From Longitalea luteola (lineage in GTDB: Bacteria; Bacteroidota; Bacteroidia; Chitinophagales; Chitinophagaceae): a DNA stretch of 64,000 nucleotides. Below, piece after piece: positions 19,009-27,222 of the stretch. Numbering within the stretch: the stretch's first letter is position 1; each line of letters starts with the position of its first letter. The stretch is taken from contig NZ_JAFIQX010000015.1 of assembly GCF_017356035.1 (NCBI RefSeq), forward strand, positions 92,353 through 156,352, in the 5' to 3' direction. A model generated the notes under the pieces. It was given only the letters and a program-made list of their open reading frames with translations. It made no database searches and was not told the DNA's origin. The position numbers were made by a program, and so were the translations under genes.

Positions 19009-19338
19009 TTAACAGCAGCCGTCCTTATTCTTATAAGCAACAAAGAAGTTATCAAATGCGTCTTTGTATTGCTTCCATACTTTGGGATCAATGCAATAAC
19101 AGACGCTGGTGCCCTCGATGGTCCCCTGGATCAATCCTGCATTCTTCAATTCTTTTAAATGTTGTGAAATGGTTGCCTGGGCAAGCCCCAATTCTTCAAC
19201 CAGGTCACCACAAACACAGGCCTGTGTTTTAATTAAATGTTGAATGATCGCTATTCGCGCCGGATGTGCCAAGGCCTTCATCATTTGAGCCAGCTTGTTC
19301 TGCTTATCGGTAAATATCTCGGTTTTTGTCAGTCCCAT
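19009..19338 (-). CDS. arsR: ArsR-family metalloregulatory repressor
   Basis: A start at 19338 gives 109 residues (MGLTKTEIFTDKQNK). The ten extra upstream codons would overlap the operator. The winged helix contains KALAHPARIAIIQHLI, then QACVCGDLVEELGLAQATISQHLKEL, in which Cys-Val-Cys at the start of the recognition region is the As(III)-binding pattern of the family. The wing has GTIEGTSVCYCID. The C-terminus ends with Cys-Cys. It heads arsR-arsM-arsC-methyltransferase. Two matching dyads (19343-19358 and 18975-18990) are likely binding sites; arsenite would release it. Confidence 0.95.
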   Translation of the reverse strand: MGLTKTEIFTDKQNKLAQMMKALAHPARIAIIQHLIKTQACVCGDLVEELGLAQATISQHLKELKNAGLIQGTIEGTSVCYCIDPKVWKQYKDAFDNFFVAYKNKDGCC

Positions 19339-19342
19339 ATCT

Positions 19343-19358
19343 ATCGCAATATTACGAT
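19343..19358. promoter_or_regulatory. ArsR-type operator upstream of arsR
   Basis: ATCGCAATATTACGAT is a near-perfect dyad (arms ATCG/CGAT around AATATT), four bases upstream of the arsR ATG. An AAATTTTG box (minus strand, 19380-19373), one mismatch from TAnnTTTG, lies just upstream, so the dyad would sit over the transcription start, as expected for an autorepressor. Confidence 0.68.
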
Positions 19359-19390
19359 TAAATTCCAATTCCCAAAATTTTATTTAAAAA

Positions 19391-19427
19391 GCCCCGGCGG
19401 TCCCGATAACTATCGGGACGCCGGGGC
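19391..19427 (-). terminator. Rho-independent terminator
   Basis: Arms GCCCCGGCG and CGCCGGGGC (with a single-base bulge) extend into TCCCGATA/TATCGGGA around a 2-base loop. On the minus strand it is followed by TTTTTAAATAAAATTTT. It terminates the gene at 19460-19837 and separates it from arsR. Confidence 0.85.
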
Positions 19428-19459
19428 CTGTACTATGATTAAGTTTGCTGTTGATGCTT

Positions 19460-19837
19460 TTACTGTAACGCATAAAAGCGCACTTCAACAATGACGCCTG
19501 GTTTTGTTTTGCTGCAAACATTCACTTTATACCGGTTGGCGGCATGTGTAATAACCCACGCTCCAAGTGGCGCCTCACGGAAGGCAGAACTACATGATTG
19601 TGGCGGTCCCTGCTGGCCCGCCTCGCGACCAGGGATCCATATCTTGCATTCACCGGGAGGCGGTAAGTGTCCTTTAGGAATTCCCAACGCGCTGAAAGGG
19701 TAAATCCTTTCATCATTGCTGCGGGTATCTTCGTGATCTCCTCCATCACCTGATGGCGAAGGGTAGCCGGGTTGAATGGTGATACACGAGGCCAGCAGTG
19801 ATAAAACCACCAAGGTTGAAATAAATAAACGGCTCAT
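19460..19837 (-). CDS. Small lipoprotein of unknown function
   Basis: This protein of 125 residues has a lipoprotein signal MSRLFISTLVVLSLLASC (Cys18). The mature part contains GIPKGHLPPPGECKIWIPGR and GQQGPPQSC, a Pro/Gly-rich motif I recognise from small Bacteroidetes lipoproteins without an assigned function, and ends VNVCSKTKPGVIVEVRFYALQ. It is a single gene followed by a strong terminator. Membrane anchoring is supported by the sequence; a role is not. Confidence 0.75.
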   Translation of the reverse strand: MSRLFISTLVVLSLLASCITIQPGYPSPSGDGGDHEDTRSNDERIYPFSALGIPKGHLPPPGECKIWIPGREAGQQGPPQSCSSAFREAPLGAWVITHAANRYKVNVCSKTKPGVIVEVRFYALQ

Positions 19838-19986
19838 CAGGATATTATAATTTGATAAAAAATATAAATATATAGTTCATGATCGGGTAATTTCAATAGT
19901 AAGAATACTATGAATTGTAGTTTGCACAGGCAAGCAAGCTGGTAAATTGACGAAATGGATCTATGATCTTTAAAACGTATCGCCCA

Positions 19987-19994
19987 TAAATTTG
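19987..19994 (+). promoter_or_regulatory. Candidate -7 box TAAATTTG
   Basis: An exact TAnnTTTG match lies 61 bases upstream of the gene at 20056. No clear TTTG stands at the usual -33 distance. The rest of the 218-bp gap (19838-20055) is AT-rich and shows nothing else I can name. Confidence 0.35.
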
Positions 19995-20055
19995 GATTGA
20001 TATAATGATTTTATATTTTTATGCCTGATTATTTACGATTATTAATCCGATACCC

Positions 20056-20301
20056 ATGTGGAAAACGCTTGGTTCCACTCAAAAAGTTAATCAGGGCGAT
20101 AAAATTAAAATCTTTCATCCCCATCGTCAGGAAGATACCGGCTCCTTATTTATTGTGGTAAGGACAGACGCTCATTATTTTGAGATCCTTCCCATTGTAG
20201 GCGAACTTGAAGTTCTGCCAAAGGATTTTAGAAAAAAAGTAGTCAGGTATTTTGATGTAAACTACAGTCTTAAGATAGAAGTCTGGAGGGAGCATTTGTA
20301 G
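20056..20301 (+). CDS. Hypothetical protein, 81 residues
   Basis: The predicted protein (MWKTLGSTQKVNQGDKIKIF to IEVWREHL) has no signal peptide or membrane segment. The patch GDKIKIFHPHRQEDTGSLFIVV followed by GELEVLPKDFRKKVVRYFDV suggests a small beta-barrel domain, but I recognise no family. A TAAATTTG box upstream supports expression. The next gene begins about 200 bases later, in an AT-rich stretch without other features. Confidence 0.55.
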   Translation: MWKTLGSTQKVNQGDKIKIFHPHRQEDTGSLFIVVRTDAHYFEILPIVGELEVLPKDFRKKVVRYFDVNYSLKIEVWREHL

Positions 20302-20505
20302 ACTTATATACACAAAATTCATAATATACCCTCCTGTTTATCTGATCCTTCCTTTTAAAACTTATTTATTTATTAATGAATAGGTTACACAAATAAATTC
20401 ACTTCATATCAGTTTTTTGGAACAATTCTTGGAACTTAACGTATACAACCCTGCCTATCGAAAGAAGTAAGGCTGTTAAGTAGCACCATTAATTAATCAA
20501 CCTGT

Positions 20506-20769
20506 ATGTCAACTGAAAATAGTTTATTGAATCAATATGCCGCGAAAAAGAAGTCGAAGAAACGGATGTCGGAAGCCGTGTATCTGAGGATCTTCAATGC
20601 ACTTGCTGAGTTTGACGGGTCGGGTAAGAAATATGAAAACGCGCTGAAGAAAGCAAGTAAGCAGATCGCCAAAGAAGTTATAAAAGCCAATCGGAAAGCA
20701 GCCATTGGTACCAGTAACGAAAATGGTAACAATGACCAGGAAATGACTACCCTATTTAAAGAAGCTTAA
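20506..20769 (+). CDS. Hypothetical small basic protein, 87 residues
   Basis: The protein is Lys/Ala-rich and probably helical (NQYAAKKKSKKRMSEAVYLRIF, KKASKQIAKEVIKANRKAAIG), with no signal peptide. It ends 12 bases before the receiver protein gene, so the two may be co-transcribed. It could bind nucleic acid through charge, but no known domain is visible. Confidence 0.6.
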   Translation: MSTENSLLNQYAAKKKSKKRMSEAVYLRIFNALAEFDGSGKKYENALKKASKQIAKEVIKANRKAAIGTSNENGNNDQEMTTLFKEA

Positions 20770-20781
20770 TAAACAACATCT

Positions 20782-21210
20782 ATGTCTGTGCCTGACCTGA
20801 TAGAAGCGAAAGTGATATTACATATAGATGATGACCAGGATGACCGATTCCTGGTTCGATCTGCAATAAAAGAAATTGATCCCGCTATCATAGTTAAAGA
20901 CGCTCATAATGGGCGAAATGCAATAGAATTTTTAAACCAGGCAAAGTTCGAAGGCCACTTGCCGTCGTTGATCATTCTCGATTACAACATGCCCCTGATG
21001 AATGGATTGGAAACGTATAAAGAGATCAGAAAAGACCCTGAGTTGCCTTCCATTCCGGTTGTTCTGCTCACTACGTTCTTTAATGAAAAAGACAGTGCTT
21101 ACTGGGAGAACGAAAATGTAACTGCCTATACGAAACCCTCAGATTACGATGCATTTACAGCTTGCGTTAAAGAAATACTTGATTGTTGTGACCTGGTAAA
21201 CAGGAGCTGA
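20782..21210 (+). CDS. Stand-alone response-regulator receiver domain
   Basis: This protein of 142 residues is a CheY-like receiver. It has the acidic pair in HIDDDQDD, the phosphoacceptor Asp in LIILDYNMPLMNGLE, a Thr in PVVLLTTF and the conserved Lys in AYTKPSDYD. There is no output domain. This is the subtype common in Bacteroidetes for phosphorelay or histidine-kinase feedback. No kinase lies next to it; a small basic protein precedes it by 12 bases. Confidence 0.9.
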   Translation: MSVPDLIEAKVILHIDDDQDDRFLVRSAIKEIDPAIIVKDAHNGRNAIEFLNQAKFEGHLPSLIILDYNMPLMNGLETYKEIRKDPELPSIPVVLLTTFFNEKDSAYWENENVTAYTKPSDYDAFTACVKEILDCCDLVNRS

Positions 21211-21272
21211 TTATACCAGGTACATTCCTGTCCTCAAATAATATCAGAAAGTTCCCATGGCATATATTTTTA

Positions 21273-21291
21273 TACGTTATTATAAAACGTA
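21273..21291. promoter_or_regulatory. Small dyad TACGTT-N7-AACGTA
   Basis: Arms TACGTT (21273-21278) and AACGTA (21286-21291) end three bases before the start codon at 21295. It could be an operator or leader hairpin; there is no further evidence. Confidence 0.3.
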
Positions 21292-21294
21292 GTT

Positions 21295-21498
21295 ATGAAA
21301 CGAGTATATCTAACAGCAATGACCGCCTTAATAAGCTCATTGCTATGGGCACAGGATAAAGCTGCAGATGTTGATATAAATGTAAATAAAGACAGTGGTG
21401 GTGGAGGCTTTTGGGGCTCACCAGTGATGTGGATCATTGGCGCTGCTGTTTTTATTATAGTACTGGTAGCGGTTTCGCGCAGCGGTAGCCGTCAATAG
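21295..21498 (+). CDS. Small exported membrane protein
   Basis: The protein has 67 residues: a signal peptide (MKRVYLTAMTALISSLLWAQ), an acidic stretch ending in a Gly run (DINVNKDSGGGGFWGS), and one transmembrane helix (VMWIIGAAVFIIVLVAVS) with a basic tail RSGSRQ. Proteins of this plan are common and uncharacterised in Bacteroidetes. It has its own terminator at 21525-21553. Confidence 0.7.
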   Translation: MKRVYLTAMTALISSLLWAQDKAADVDINVNKDSGGGGFWGSPVMWIIGAAVFIIVLVAVSRSGSRQ

Positions 21499-21524
21499 TC
21501 CTCCTGATATAGTTTTTGTTTTTT

Positions 21525-21553
21525 AAATAAGCTCTCTTGACGGGAGCTTATTT
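21525..21553 (+). terminator. Rho-independent terminator
   Basis: AAATAAGCTC and GAGCTTATTT form a 10-bp stem with a 9-base loop, followed by more T residues. It closes the gene ending at 21498. Confidence 0.85.
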
Positions 21554-21627
21554 TTTTCATAAATAAAATTTGAGTTTGCTGCAAGACTGCTAATTCAGTG
21601 ATCAGCCGGGCAAGTGCAAAATAAACT

Positions 21628-22818
21628 TCAAAGCGCTGCCTGAATGGCCTTGGTATACTGTTTATTGTTCGTTTTTTTTATGTCCACCTGCCGGCACTGG
21701 TTGAATACTGCATATTTTTTAATAGCGTCAGTGATCCTGCTGATCGTTGATTCCGATAGTTTGAGTCGTTCAAAATGAAGATTGTGAATAGTCAACACTT
21801 TTTGTTTGCGATCAGCCTTCGAATCCATACGGGCAACAAACGTATCTTCTACCAGTACAGGCAATGAAAAATAGCCGTATTTGCGTTTTGCCTCGGGAAC
21901 GAAACATTCTATCTGGTAATCGAAATTGAAAAAGTCCTTTAACCGGTGCCTGAATACATTCAGGATATCGAATGGCGAAAGCACATACGCTTCGCCTGCC
22001 AATTCGATCTTTTTGTTCTTATAACCGGGTAACATGTAGAGCGGACTGGTCGTAAGGCCCTCGATCACCACCTGGCAAACGGCCCCTTCCGTCACCAGTT
22101 TTTGCAGCTCTTTTTTTATTACATGATCTTTAACGTAACGTGCGCGCCAGACGATCTCTTTGGCGTAGGCGATACCGAGCGATTGTAAGGATCGTTGGAT
22201 CACATACCTGGCAAACTCCTCAGGAGTTGGCATCGTTGTATCAATATCATCGGGGATGAGGTTACCGGGCAGATCATATACTTTCTGGAAATCTTTCCGG
22301 GTGATCATCAGGCTTCCGTCGAGATACAACCGTTCGAGCGCCATCTTCGATGGCCGCCAGTCCCACCACCCTGAACTGGCTACCTCCCGGTCATTGTCAA
22401 AATCTTTTACCATCAGCGGCCCTTCCCGCTCTATCCTTTCCAGCACCTTCTGCATAAGATTGAGCTCTGCCTGGGTCAGCGGTTTTCTTCTTAATGACAT
22501 GCCTTTTTTCACGGGTAATGAATATCTAAAATCATCCATGGGCATATAGCCGGCAACAAAGGTGAAGAATTCAAAGATCCTTCCGTCGGCTTCCAGCTCT
22601 TCAAGCCATTCGGGTTTGTAATCGGGCACGCGGCTGAAGATGGCATGGTGATGCGCCCGCTCAACCACATAGTTAGCATCGATCTGAATAAATCCAAGGT
22701 GTTCGATGAGTTTATAAACCGCCTCGCGGCCCTTCCCGAAGGGTGCAGGTTTGTACAGCCCTGCTGCATGGAGGATGATCTTTCTGGCTTGTGACGGCGT
22801 GAGGATAAGTGGCTTCAT
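21628..22818 (-). CDS. YcaQ-like winged-helix DNA glycosylase family protein
   Basis: This protein of 396 residues matches the HTH_42/YcaQ (AlkZ) family. It has LTPSQARKIILHAAGL, the segment LGFIQIDANYVVERAHHHAIFSRV with the conserved Gln-x-Asp, then FEFFTFVAGYMPMDDFRY, and the C-terminal FARMDSKADRK-type segment (VEDTFVARMDSKADRKQKVL). The family unhooks interstrand DNA crosslinks. The Gln-Ile-Asp pattern corresponds to the catalytic QxD/QxQ motif region of AlkZ/AlkX proteins. The gene stands alone on the minus strand. Confidence 0.88.
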   Translation of the reverse strand: MKPLILTPSQARKIILHAAGLYKPAPFGKGREAVYKLIEHLGFIQIDANYVVERAHHHAIFSRVPDYKPEWLEELEADGRIFEFFTFVAGYMPMDDFRYSLPVKKGMSLRRKPLTQAELNLMQKVLERIEREGPLMVKDFDNDREVASSGWWDWRPSKMALERLYLDGSLMITRKDFQKVYDLPGNLIPDDIDTTMPTPEEFARYVIQRSLQSLGIAYAKEIVWRARYVKDHVIKKELQKLVTEGAVCQVVIEGLTTSPLYMLPGYKNKKIELAGEAYVLSPFDILNVFRHRLKDFFNFDYQIECFVPEAKRKYGYFSLPVLVEDTFVARMDSKADRKQKVLTIHNLHFERLKLSESTISRITDAIKKYAVFNQCRQVDIKKTNNKQYTKAIQAAL

Positions 22819-22916
22819 ACGTGGGCGGCAAAGTTAATCCCATTTTGCCACAAATGGCCCATTTGTGAGATTTTGCTTATATTAGTAATGCACGATTATT
22901 AAACCAACTAACGATT

Positions 22917-23306
22917 ATGAAGCCTACCACCATCAATACCCTGTACTGGGTGTTTACCATTTTATTTGCAGCACTCATGATATATTCTGCCTATGGCAGC
23001 ATCCTGGTAAACGAGGACTCAAAAAAACTGATACGTGATTATCTTGGCTTTCCTGAATATTTTATTCCATTCACCGGTTATGCGAAACTGTTTGGTTCCA
23101 TTGCTATTTTAATTCCCGGATTAAAGACGATCAAAGAATGGGCGTATGCCGGATTGTTCTTTGATCTCGTGGGTGCTGTTTATGCCAGTATCGCCGTATC
23201 CAAAGCGTTCCATCCCATGATGCTTTTTATGCTGGTATGGTTTGTACCGGGCATCCTGTCTTATTATTTCTGGAAGAGAAAGATCAAAGCGGGGTTGAAG
23301 CCGTAA
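22917..23306 (+). CDS. DoxX-like membrane protein
   Basis: This protein of 129 residues has four predicted transmembrane helices (LYWVFTILFAALMIYSAYGS, IPFTGYAKLFGSIAILIPG, WAYAGLFFDLVGAVYASIAV, LFMLVWFVPGILSYYFW). The GYAKLFGSIAILIP motif is typical of the DoxX-like family. Its role is not well defined; some relatives act in thiosulfate or redox processes. It begins about 100 bases from the divergent YcaQ gene and is followed 35 bases later by a flavoprotein gene on the same strand. Confidence 0.82.
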   Translation: MKPTTINTLYWVFTILFAALMIYSAYGSILVNEDSKKLIRDYLGFPEYFIPFTGYAKLFGSIAILIPGLKTIKEWAYAGLFFDLVGAVYASIAVSKAFHPMMLFMLVWFVPGILSYYFWKRKIKAGLKP

Positions 23307-23341
23307 AGCTCATAATTTCCCATAAATTCAATTAACCCTTC

Positions 23342-24490
23342 ATGACCCCAGCTCACCCTAACGATTGCCATTACGACGTGATCATCATTGGCGCAGGACC
23401 GGCAGGTTGCGCCTGCGCTATGGCGCTCAGGAAAACCGGACTGCGCATCGCGCTTATCGACAAACACCATTTTCCACGCGATAAAGTTTGTGGCGACGCT
23501 ATACCTGGCCGGGCCATTAAATTCCTGCACGAAATAGACCCCTCCTTCGCCACCAGGCTTTCTGCTTTCACCGAAAAGCTGCTCACCCGAAGAACAACAT
23601 GTTACTATAACAACCGAAAACTGGATTTTACCTGGCGCCTCGAAGCTTATACCGCCACCCGGGAATGCTTTGATAACTTTCTTTTTTCGGCCATTAAAAA
23701 CAGTGCTGGCATTCGAACCATCGAAGGTGTTACGGTAAGTGATGTTGTAAAGTCTGCCAACGGCTATACAGTCATTACCAAAGATAACACCTGCTATGCG
23801 TGCACCATGCTCATTTGTGCAGACGGCGGCAATGGCATTACCGCCCGGAAACTTACCGGCCGCCAGCTCGACAGGCAACATCATGTGGCTGGCGTACGCG
23901 CCTACTACAGCGGTGTTTCAGGTATGGAAGATTCCTGCACAGAAGTGTATTTCGACAGAAAATACCTGCCTGGTTACTTTTGGGTGTTTCCCATCAAAGG
24001 CGGTATTGTGAATGCAGGTATGGGCATTTTATCTGACATGGTCATACAAAAAAAGATCAACGTCAAAAACGCCTTTTATGATTTCATTGAACGGTCACCC
24101 GTATTACGTCAAAAGTTTGGCAACGCACAGCCCATGGAAACATTAAAAGGCTGCGGACTTCCCATGGGCTCACGATGGGTAGAGATGTGCGGAGATCATT
24201 TTATACTGGTGGGCGATGCGGCATCGCTGATAGACCCCGTAAGCGGCGATGGCATTGGCAATGCCGTGCTCAGTGGCAAACTGGCGGCTGAACAGGTGAT
24301 ACAATGTTTTATTACCGGTAATTTCAGGGCCACCTTTGTGAAAAATTACGCCAACCGCCTCTATAAATTGGCCGGCGCCGACATGCGTCAAAAAACCAAA
24401 GTGCTGAAAACAATGGCCCGTTTGCCCTTCCTCTTTGACGCGGCGTTTATCGCCGGTCAGAACAGCATCATCAAAAGGTTTATGAAGTAA
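23342..24490 (+). CDS. FAD-dependent oxidoreductase, geranylgeranyl reductase family
   Basis: This protein of 382 residues starts with the dinucleotide-binding motif VIIIGAGPAGCACAMAL (about residues 14-30) and the family signature FPRDKVCGDAIPG. A second FAD motif is LVGDAASLIDPVSGDGIGNAV (about 288-308), split by the conserved Asp-Pro. The middle contains CADGGNGITARKL. The family reduces isoprenoid double bonds in quinone, lipid or carotenoid tails or acts on related substrates; none can be specified here. It may be co-transcribed with the DoxX-like gene 35 bases upstream. Confidence 0.9.
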   Translation: MTPAHPNDCHYDVIIIGAGPAGCACAMALRKTGLRIALIDKHHFPRDKVCGDAIPGRAIKFLHEIDPSFATRLSAFTEKLLTRRTTCYYNNRKLDFTWRLEAYTATRECFDNFLFSAIKNSAGIRTIEGVTVSDVVKSANGYTVITKDNTCYACTMLICADGGNGITARKLTGRQLDRQHHVAGVRAYYSGVSGMEDSCTEVYFDRKYLPGYFWVFPIKGGIVNAGMGILSDMVIQKKINVKNAFYDFIERSPVLRQKFGNAQPMETLKGCGLPMGSRWVEMCGDHFILVGDAASLIDPVSGDGIGNAVLSGKLAAEQVIQCFITGNFRATFVKNYANRLYKLAGADMRQKTKVLKTMARLPFLFDAAFIAGQNSIIKRFMK

Positions 24491-24498
24491 GCAGCGTA

Positions 24499-25164
24499 CT
24501 ATCCCTGTCTGCGCACCATTTCGTTGATCCAGATAGGCGCAAACGGCGAAGTACAACCTTTGGAAACCGGATAATCGCGGTAGATCCCTAATTTCTCTCC
24601 AATGGCTAACGCCCGCTTGCGGTGTTCCGGGAAATTAATGCCAATCTGCGCCAGCGTAGTGTTCATTGTCCATTGCACTTCGGGAGCCGCATCCGGCATT
24701 TCTTTTTCAATGCGATCGAGCAGCGCCGGCAGGTCGAGCCCATCAGCATCCCTCGTTACACGCCCGGCGGTGAGGCTCCAGCCGGCACGGGCCGAATAAG
24801 GATCTTTGGCCTTCATCCATTTTTTCCGCAGCTCTTCTTTATCGGGATGCTCCTTTACCACATACGAATTCATCCAATCGGCCACACCCACAAAATTGAT
24901 GGATTTCACCATATCCTCCACTTCTTTCATCGACAGCTTCTTCACATCAATGATCAATGTAGCCAGCAGCCTGGCCTCTACATTCCCTGTTGCCCACAGT
25001 TCCAACGCCAGGGCATGATCGCTTTTGATTTCTTTAGCCAGATTTCTTATATCTCCCATCTTCACCCCAAACTGGTTGTCATCAGCCCCTGATTTTTTAT
25101 TGTGCTTACGCACTTTCTCATCCCCCAGCGCCCTGAGTTTTGCAAGTGCTTCTTTTACCGTCAT
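24499..25164 (-). CDS. DNA alkylation repair protein (AlkD-like HEAT repeat)
   Basis: This protein of 221 residues is mostly alpha-helical, in the HEAT-like style of AlkD. It has a conserved N-terminal FGVKMGDIRNLAKEIK, then ALELWATGNVEARLLATLII and VGVADWMNSYVVKEHPDKEEL, and WTMNTTLAQIGINFPEHRKRAL. AlkD removes N3- and N7-alkylpurines. Residues of the DNA-facing cleft (Trp, Asp, Arg) are suggested by GVADWMNSYV and the SARAGWSLTAGRV segment. It is convergent with the upstream flavoprotein gene, separated by 8 bases. Confidence 0.87.
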   Translation of the reverse strand: MTVKEALAKLRALGDEKVRKHNKKSGADDNQFGVKMGDIRNLAKEIKSDHALALELWATGNVEARLLATLIIDVKKLSMKEVEDMVKSINFVGVADWMNSYVVKEHPDKEELRKKWMKAKDPYSARAGWSLTAGRVTRDADGLDLPALLDRIEKEMPDAAPEVQWTMNTTLAQIGINFPEHRKRALAIGEKLGIYRDYPVSKGCTSPFAPIWINEMVRRQG

Positions 25165-25253
25165 ATTGTAATAATTAATGGTACACTACAAATTTACTAT
25201 TTCAGCAGCACTCGCTTGCAGGAAAACGTTTTTACGCAATTGGAACCAGGCGC

Positions 25254-26057
25254 TTAATTGACCTCGATGGTACGTTCGATCGCTTCGAGCGAAGCATCTT
25301 CACCAATGTCCAAGATAGCCAGGGCAGAATATTTGCCTCTGGGCACCGTAGGGGGAATGGTGAGCCGCACCGTTCTTTTCCCTTCGGGGAAAACAGGGAA
25401 TTCCACCTTCTCTAACTTATATTCCCGGCCGCTTTCAATATTCGTAAGCGCCAGATGCGCTTTACACTGCAGCATCGTTTCCCCCGTATTCACCATATAA
25501 AAATCATACGCATGCTGATCGCCTTGCACCGGTTTCAGGGTAAGCGCTTTGGCACTCATTTTCGTAACTGATGGCGGCGTTTGATAGATATGAATGCCTA
25601 CGCGTAACAGTTCTTTTATTTTGGTGTTGAACTGTTTGTTCTTACGGTCGGCGCTATCCTGTTCTTCGGCGCTTTGCAGGAACAACATCGCCCACCGCAT
25701 CTTGTTGAAAAGGGAGGTATCTGAAGGCGCCTGCAGCCGCACCAGCAGGTCTGCACTTTTGCCGGGCTCTACTTCTATAAAATTTTTATCGGTGGCTATC
25801 CAGGCGGCGCAGGAGCGGTTGAGTGTATCCGGTTTATAATACTGATGCGCTCCGGTTGAATCGCGTAACCAATCGGCCAGGTAAGCCTGGAAACCTACTT
25901 TGGCATCCGACAAATTGGTGATCTTTATTACCTGCGATTCGGTAACGCCGGGCACTCCATGAAATTCAAGTATGGATGGCTGTATCCCTATCTTTTGCGA
26001 AACAGCGTTTACTGACATAAAAACCAATGCTAACAAAGTACACATTAGACATTTCAT
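25254..26057 (-). CDS. Two-domain Ig-like periplasmic chaperone or WxL-interacting-like protein
   Basis: This protein of 267 residues has a signal peptide (MKCLMCTLLALVFMSVNAVS). Domain 1 has the pattern IQPSILEFHGVPGVTESQVIK, then ITNLSDAKVGFQAYLADW, and VEPGKSADLLVRLQAP, seen in PapD-type pilus chaperones and also in the DUF916/DUF3324 (WxL-interacting) proteins of Gram-positives. Domain 2 (VTKMSAKALTLKPVQ to IERTIEVN) is again Ig-like with EGKRTVRLTIPPTVPRGKYSAL. It is divergent from a cluster of secreted beta-rich subunits and an usher-like barrel. I infer a chaperone or partner role for these; family membership needs a profile search. Confidence 0.72.
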   Translation of the reverse strand: MKCLMCTLLALVFMSVNAVSQKIGIQPSILEFHGVPGVTESQVIKITNLSDAKVGFQAYLADWLRDSTGAHQYYKPDTLNRSCAAWIATDKNFIEVEPGKSADLLVRLQAPSDTSLFNKMRWAMLFLQSAEEQDSADRKNKQFNTKIKELLRVGIHIYQTPPSVTKMSAKALTLKPVQGDQHAYDFYMVNTGETMLQCKAHLALTNIESGREYKLEKVEFPVFPEGKRTVRLTIPPTVPRGKYSALAILDIGEDASLEAIERTIEVN

Positions 26058-26123
26058 AGCTTTTTGTTTTTGATCGATCCAAAAAATAAAATAAATTGCT
26101 ATACATTAAAATCCTTGTATCGT

Positions 26124-26627
26124 ATGTGCCATACAGGAATAAACACAAGCCGCCTGCTTTTCCGCAACATCATTATGTTACTCATTTGTACAACGGCTGC
26201 CGGGGTAATACGGGCGCAGAACAATAGCAATAACCTCACACTTACGGCCATCAATACCGGCTTCACCCTGAACAATGTGTCAGCCATTGAAACGCAGCAA
26301 ATCAATCCCAATGCTTTTCAAATCGTGGTAAATTCAAGATCGAGCAACCTCTTTAGCGTGCGGGCAAGGGTTTCGGCCTCAACCAGCAGTACAGGTACCC
26401 CTTTTCCCGCCTCGATGCTGTCCCTCCGTTGTAATTCTACCAGTCCGCCGGTCACTGCCAATACCAACACGATCACCCTGAGCAATACCGATCAGCTCTT
26501 ACAGCAGATAAATTCCACTAAAAACAATGTTACTTTCAACTATGACCTGCTGCTTGACCCGGTTGGGTACAATTACGCACCGGGCAATTATAACCTCACC
26601 ATATTATTTACCATGACACAACCATGA
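26124..26627 (+). CDS. Secreted beta-rich subunit 1 (WxL/fimbrial-like)
   Basis: A start at 26124 (MCHTGINTSRLLFRNII) places a hydrophobic signal segment (IIMLLICTTAAGVIRA) near the N-terminus; an earlier in-frame ATG at 26064 would extend it by 20 residues. The mature part is rich in Asn/Ser/Thr and ends DPVGYNYAPGNYNLTILFTM, the same G-x-Y-x-L-T pattern as its two neighbours. Residues such as PFPASMLSLRCNS resemble the PASV element of the paralogues. It overlaps the next gene by 4 bases (ATGA), so translation is probably coupled. I interpret it as a subunit of the surface system. Confidence 0.72.
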   Translation: MCHTGINTSRLLFRNIIMLLICTTAAGVIRAQNNSNNLTLTAINTGFTLNNVSAIETQQINPNAFQIVVNSRSSNLFSVRARVSASTSSTGTPFPASMLSLRCNSTSPPVTANTNTITLSNTDQLLQQINSTKNNVTFNYDLLLDPVGYNYAPGNYNLTILFTMTQP

Positions 26628-27130
26628 TCATGAAAAACAGCCGCCTTTATATAGTATTGCTGTCACTAGTTTCAACAAAGGGTATGGGACAGTCATTCAA
26701 TGGAACCATCAACCCAGTAATAAGTATTCAATCGGTGATGGCAGTGTCTATTACCAATAATGCTTCTTCCACCATAAATTTTACGAACGCGCAGTATGCT
26801 TCCGGGTACACGATCAGTAATTTCAACACCTTTAATATAAAGAGCAACCAGCCCTGGAGATTATCAGTTTCTGCCGCTACGCCTAACTTTTCAGCCAGCG
26901 GCAGTTATGCTTCCAACAATATGCCGGCATCGGTCATTGGCGTAGTAAAAAGTGGTCAATCCCCTTTTAAACAACTATCTTCAACCGACCAGGTACTGGC
27001 AACGGGCAACCGCGGTAACGCCGGCATTTCAGGCAACTCCTTTAATATGGACCTCATGGCCAATCCCGGCTATGCATACGGTCCGGGCATTTATACACTT
27101 ACCATCGTTTACACCCTTAGCGCCCAATAA
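26624..27130 (+). CDS. Secreted beta-rich subunit 2 with WxL-like motif
   Basis: This protein of 168 residues (starting MIMKNSRLYIVLLSLVST) has a signal peptide ending near GMGQ. The mature part has KSNQPWRLSVSAA, where Trp-Arg-Leu matches the W-x-L motif and the flanking pattern of WxL surface domains (W-x-L-s-v-s...F...P-A-S), then NNMPASVIGVVKSG, LSSTDQVLATGNRG, and the terminal GPGIYTLTIVYTLSAQ. The closest relative in the window is the 27886-28374 protein, which shares the order of all these elements. The fold, inferred, is an all-beta surface or fimbrial subunit. Confidence 0.75.
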   Translation: MIMKNSRLYIVLLSLVSTKGMGQSFNGTINPVISIQSVMAVSITNNASSTINFTNAQYASGYTISNFNTFNIKSNQPWRLSVSAATPNFSASGSYASNNMPASVIGVVKSGQSPFKQLSSTDQVLATGNRGNAGISGNSFNMDLMANPGYAYGPGIYTLTIVYTLSAQ

Positions 27131-27222
27131 GCATTTTTATTTACCGGCTTTGTTTTATATACAGGCTGGCTTGCATTTGCTGATCTTAATACCGAACTTA
27201 ATAACAGTAAATATTATTTCAG

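Noticed and set aside
20417..20435. Direct repeat TTGGAAC spaced 12 bp
   Set aside because: Only two 7-mers in AT-rich sequence; likely by chance and without a partner regulator.
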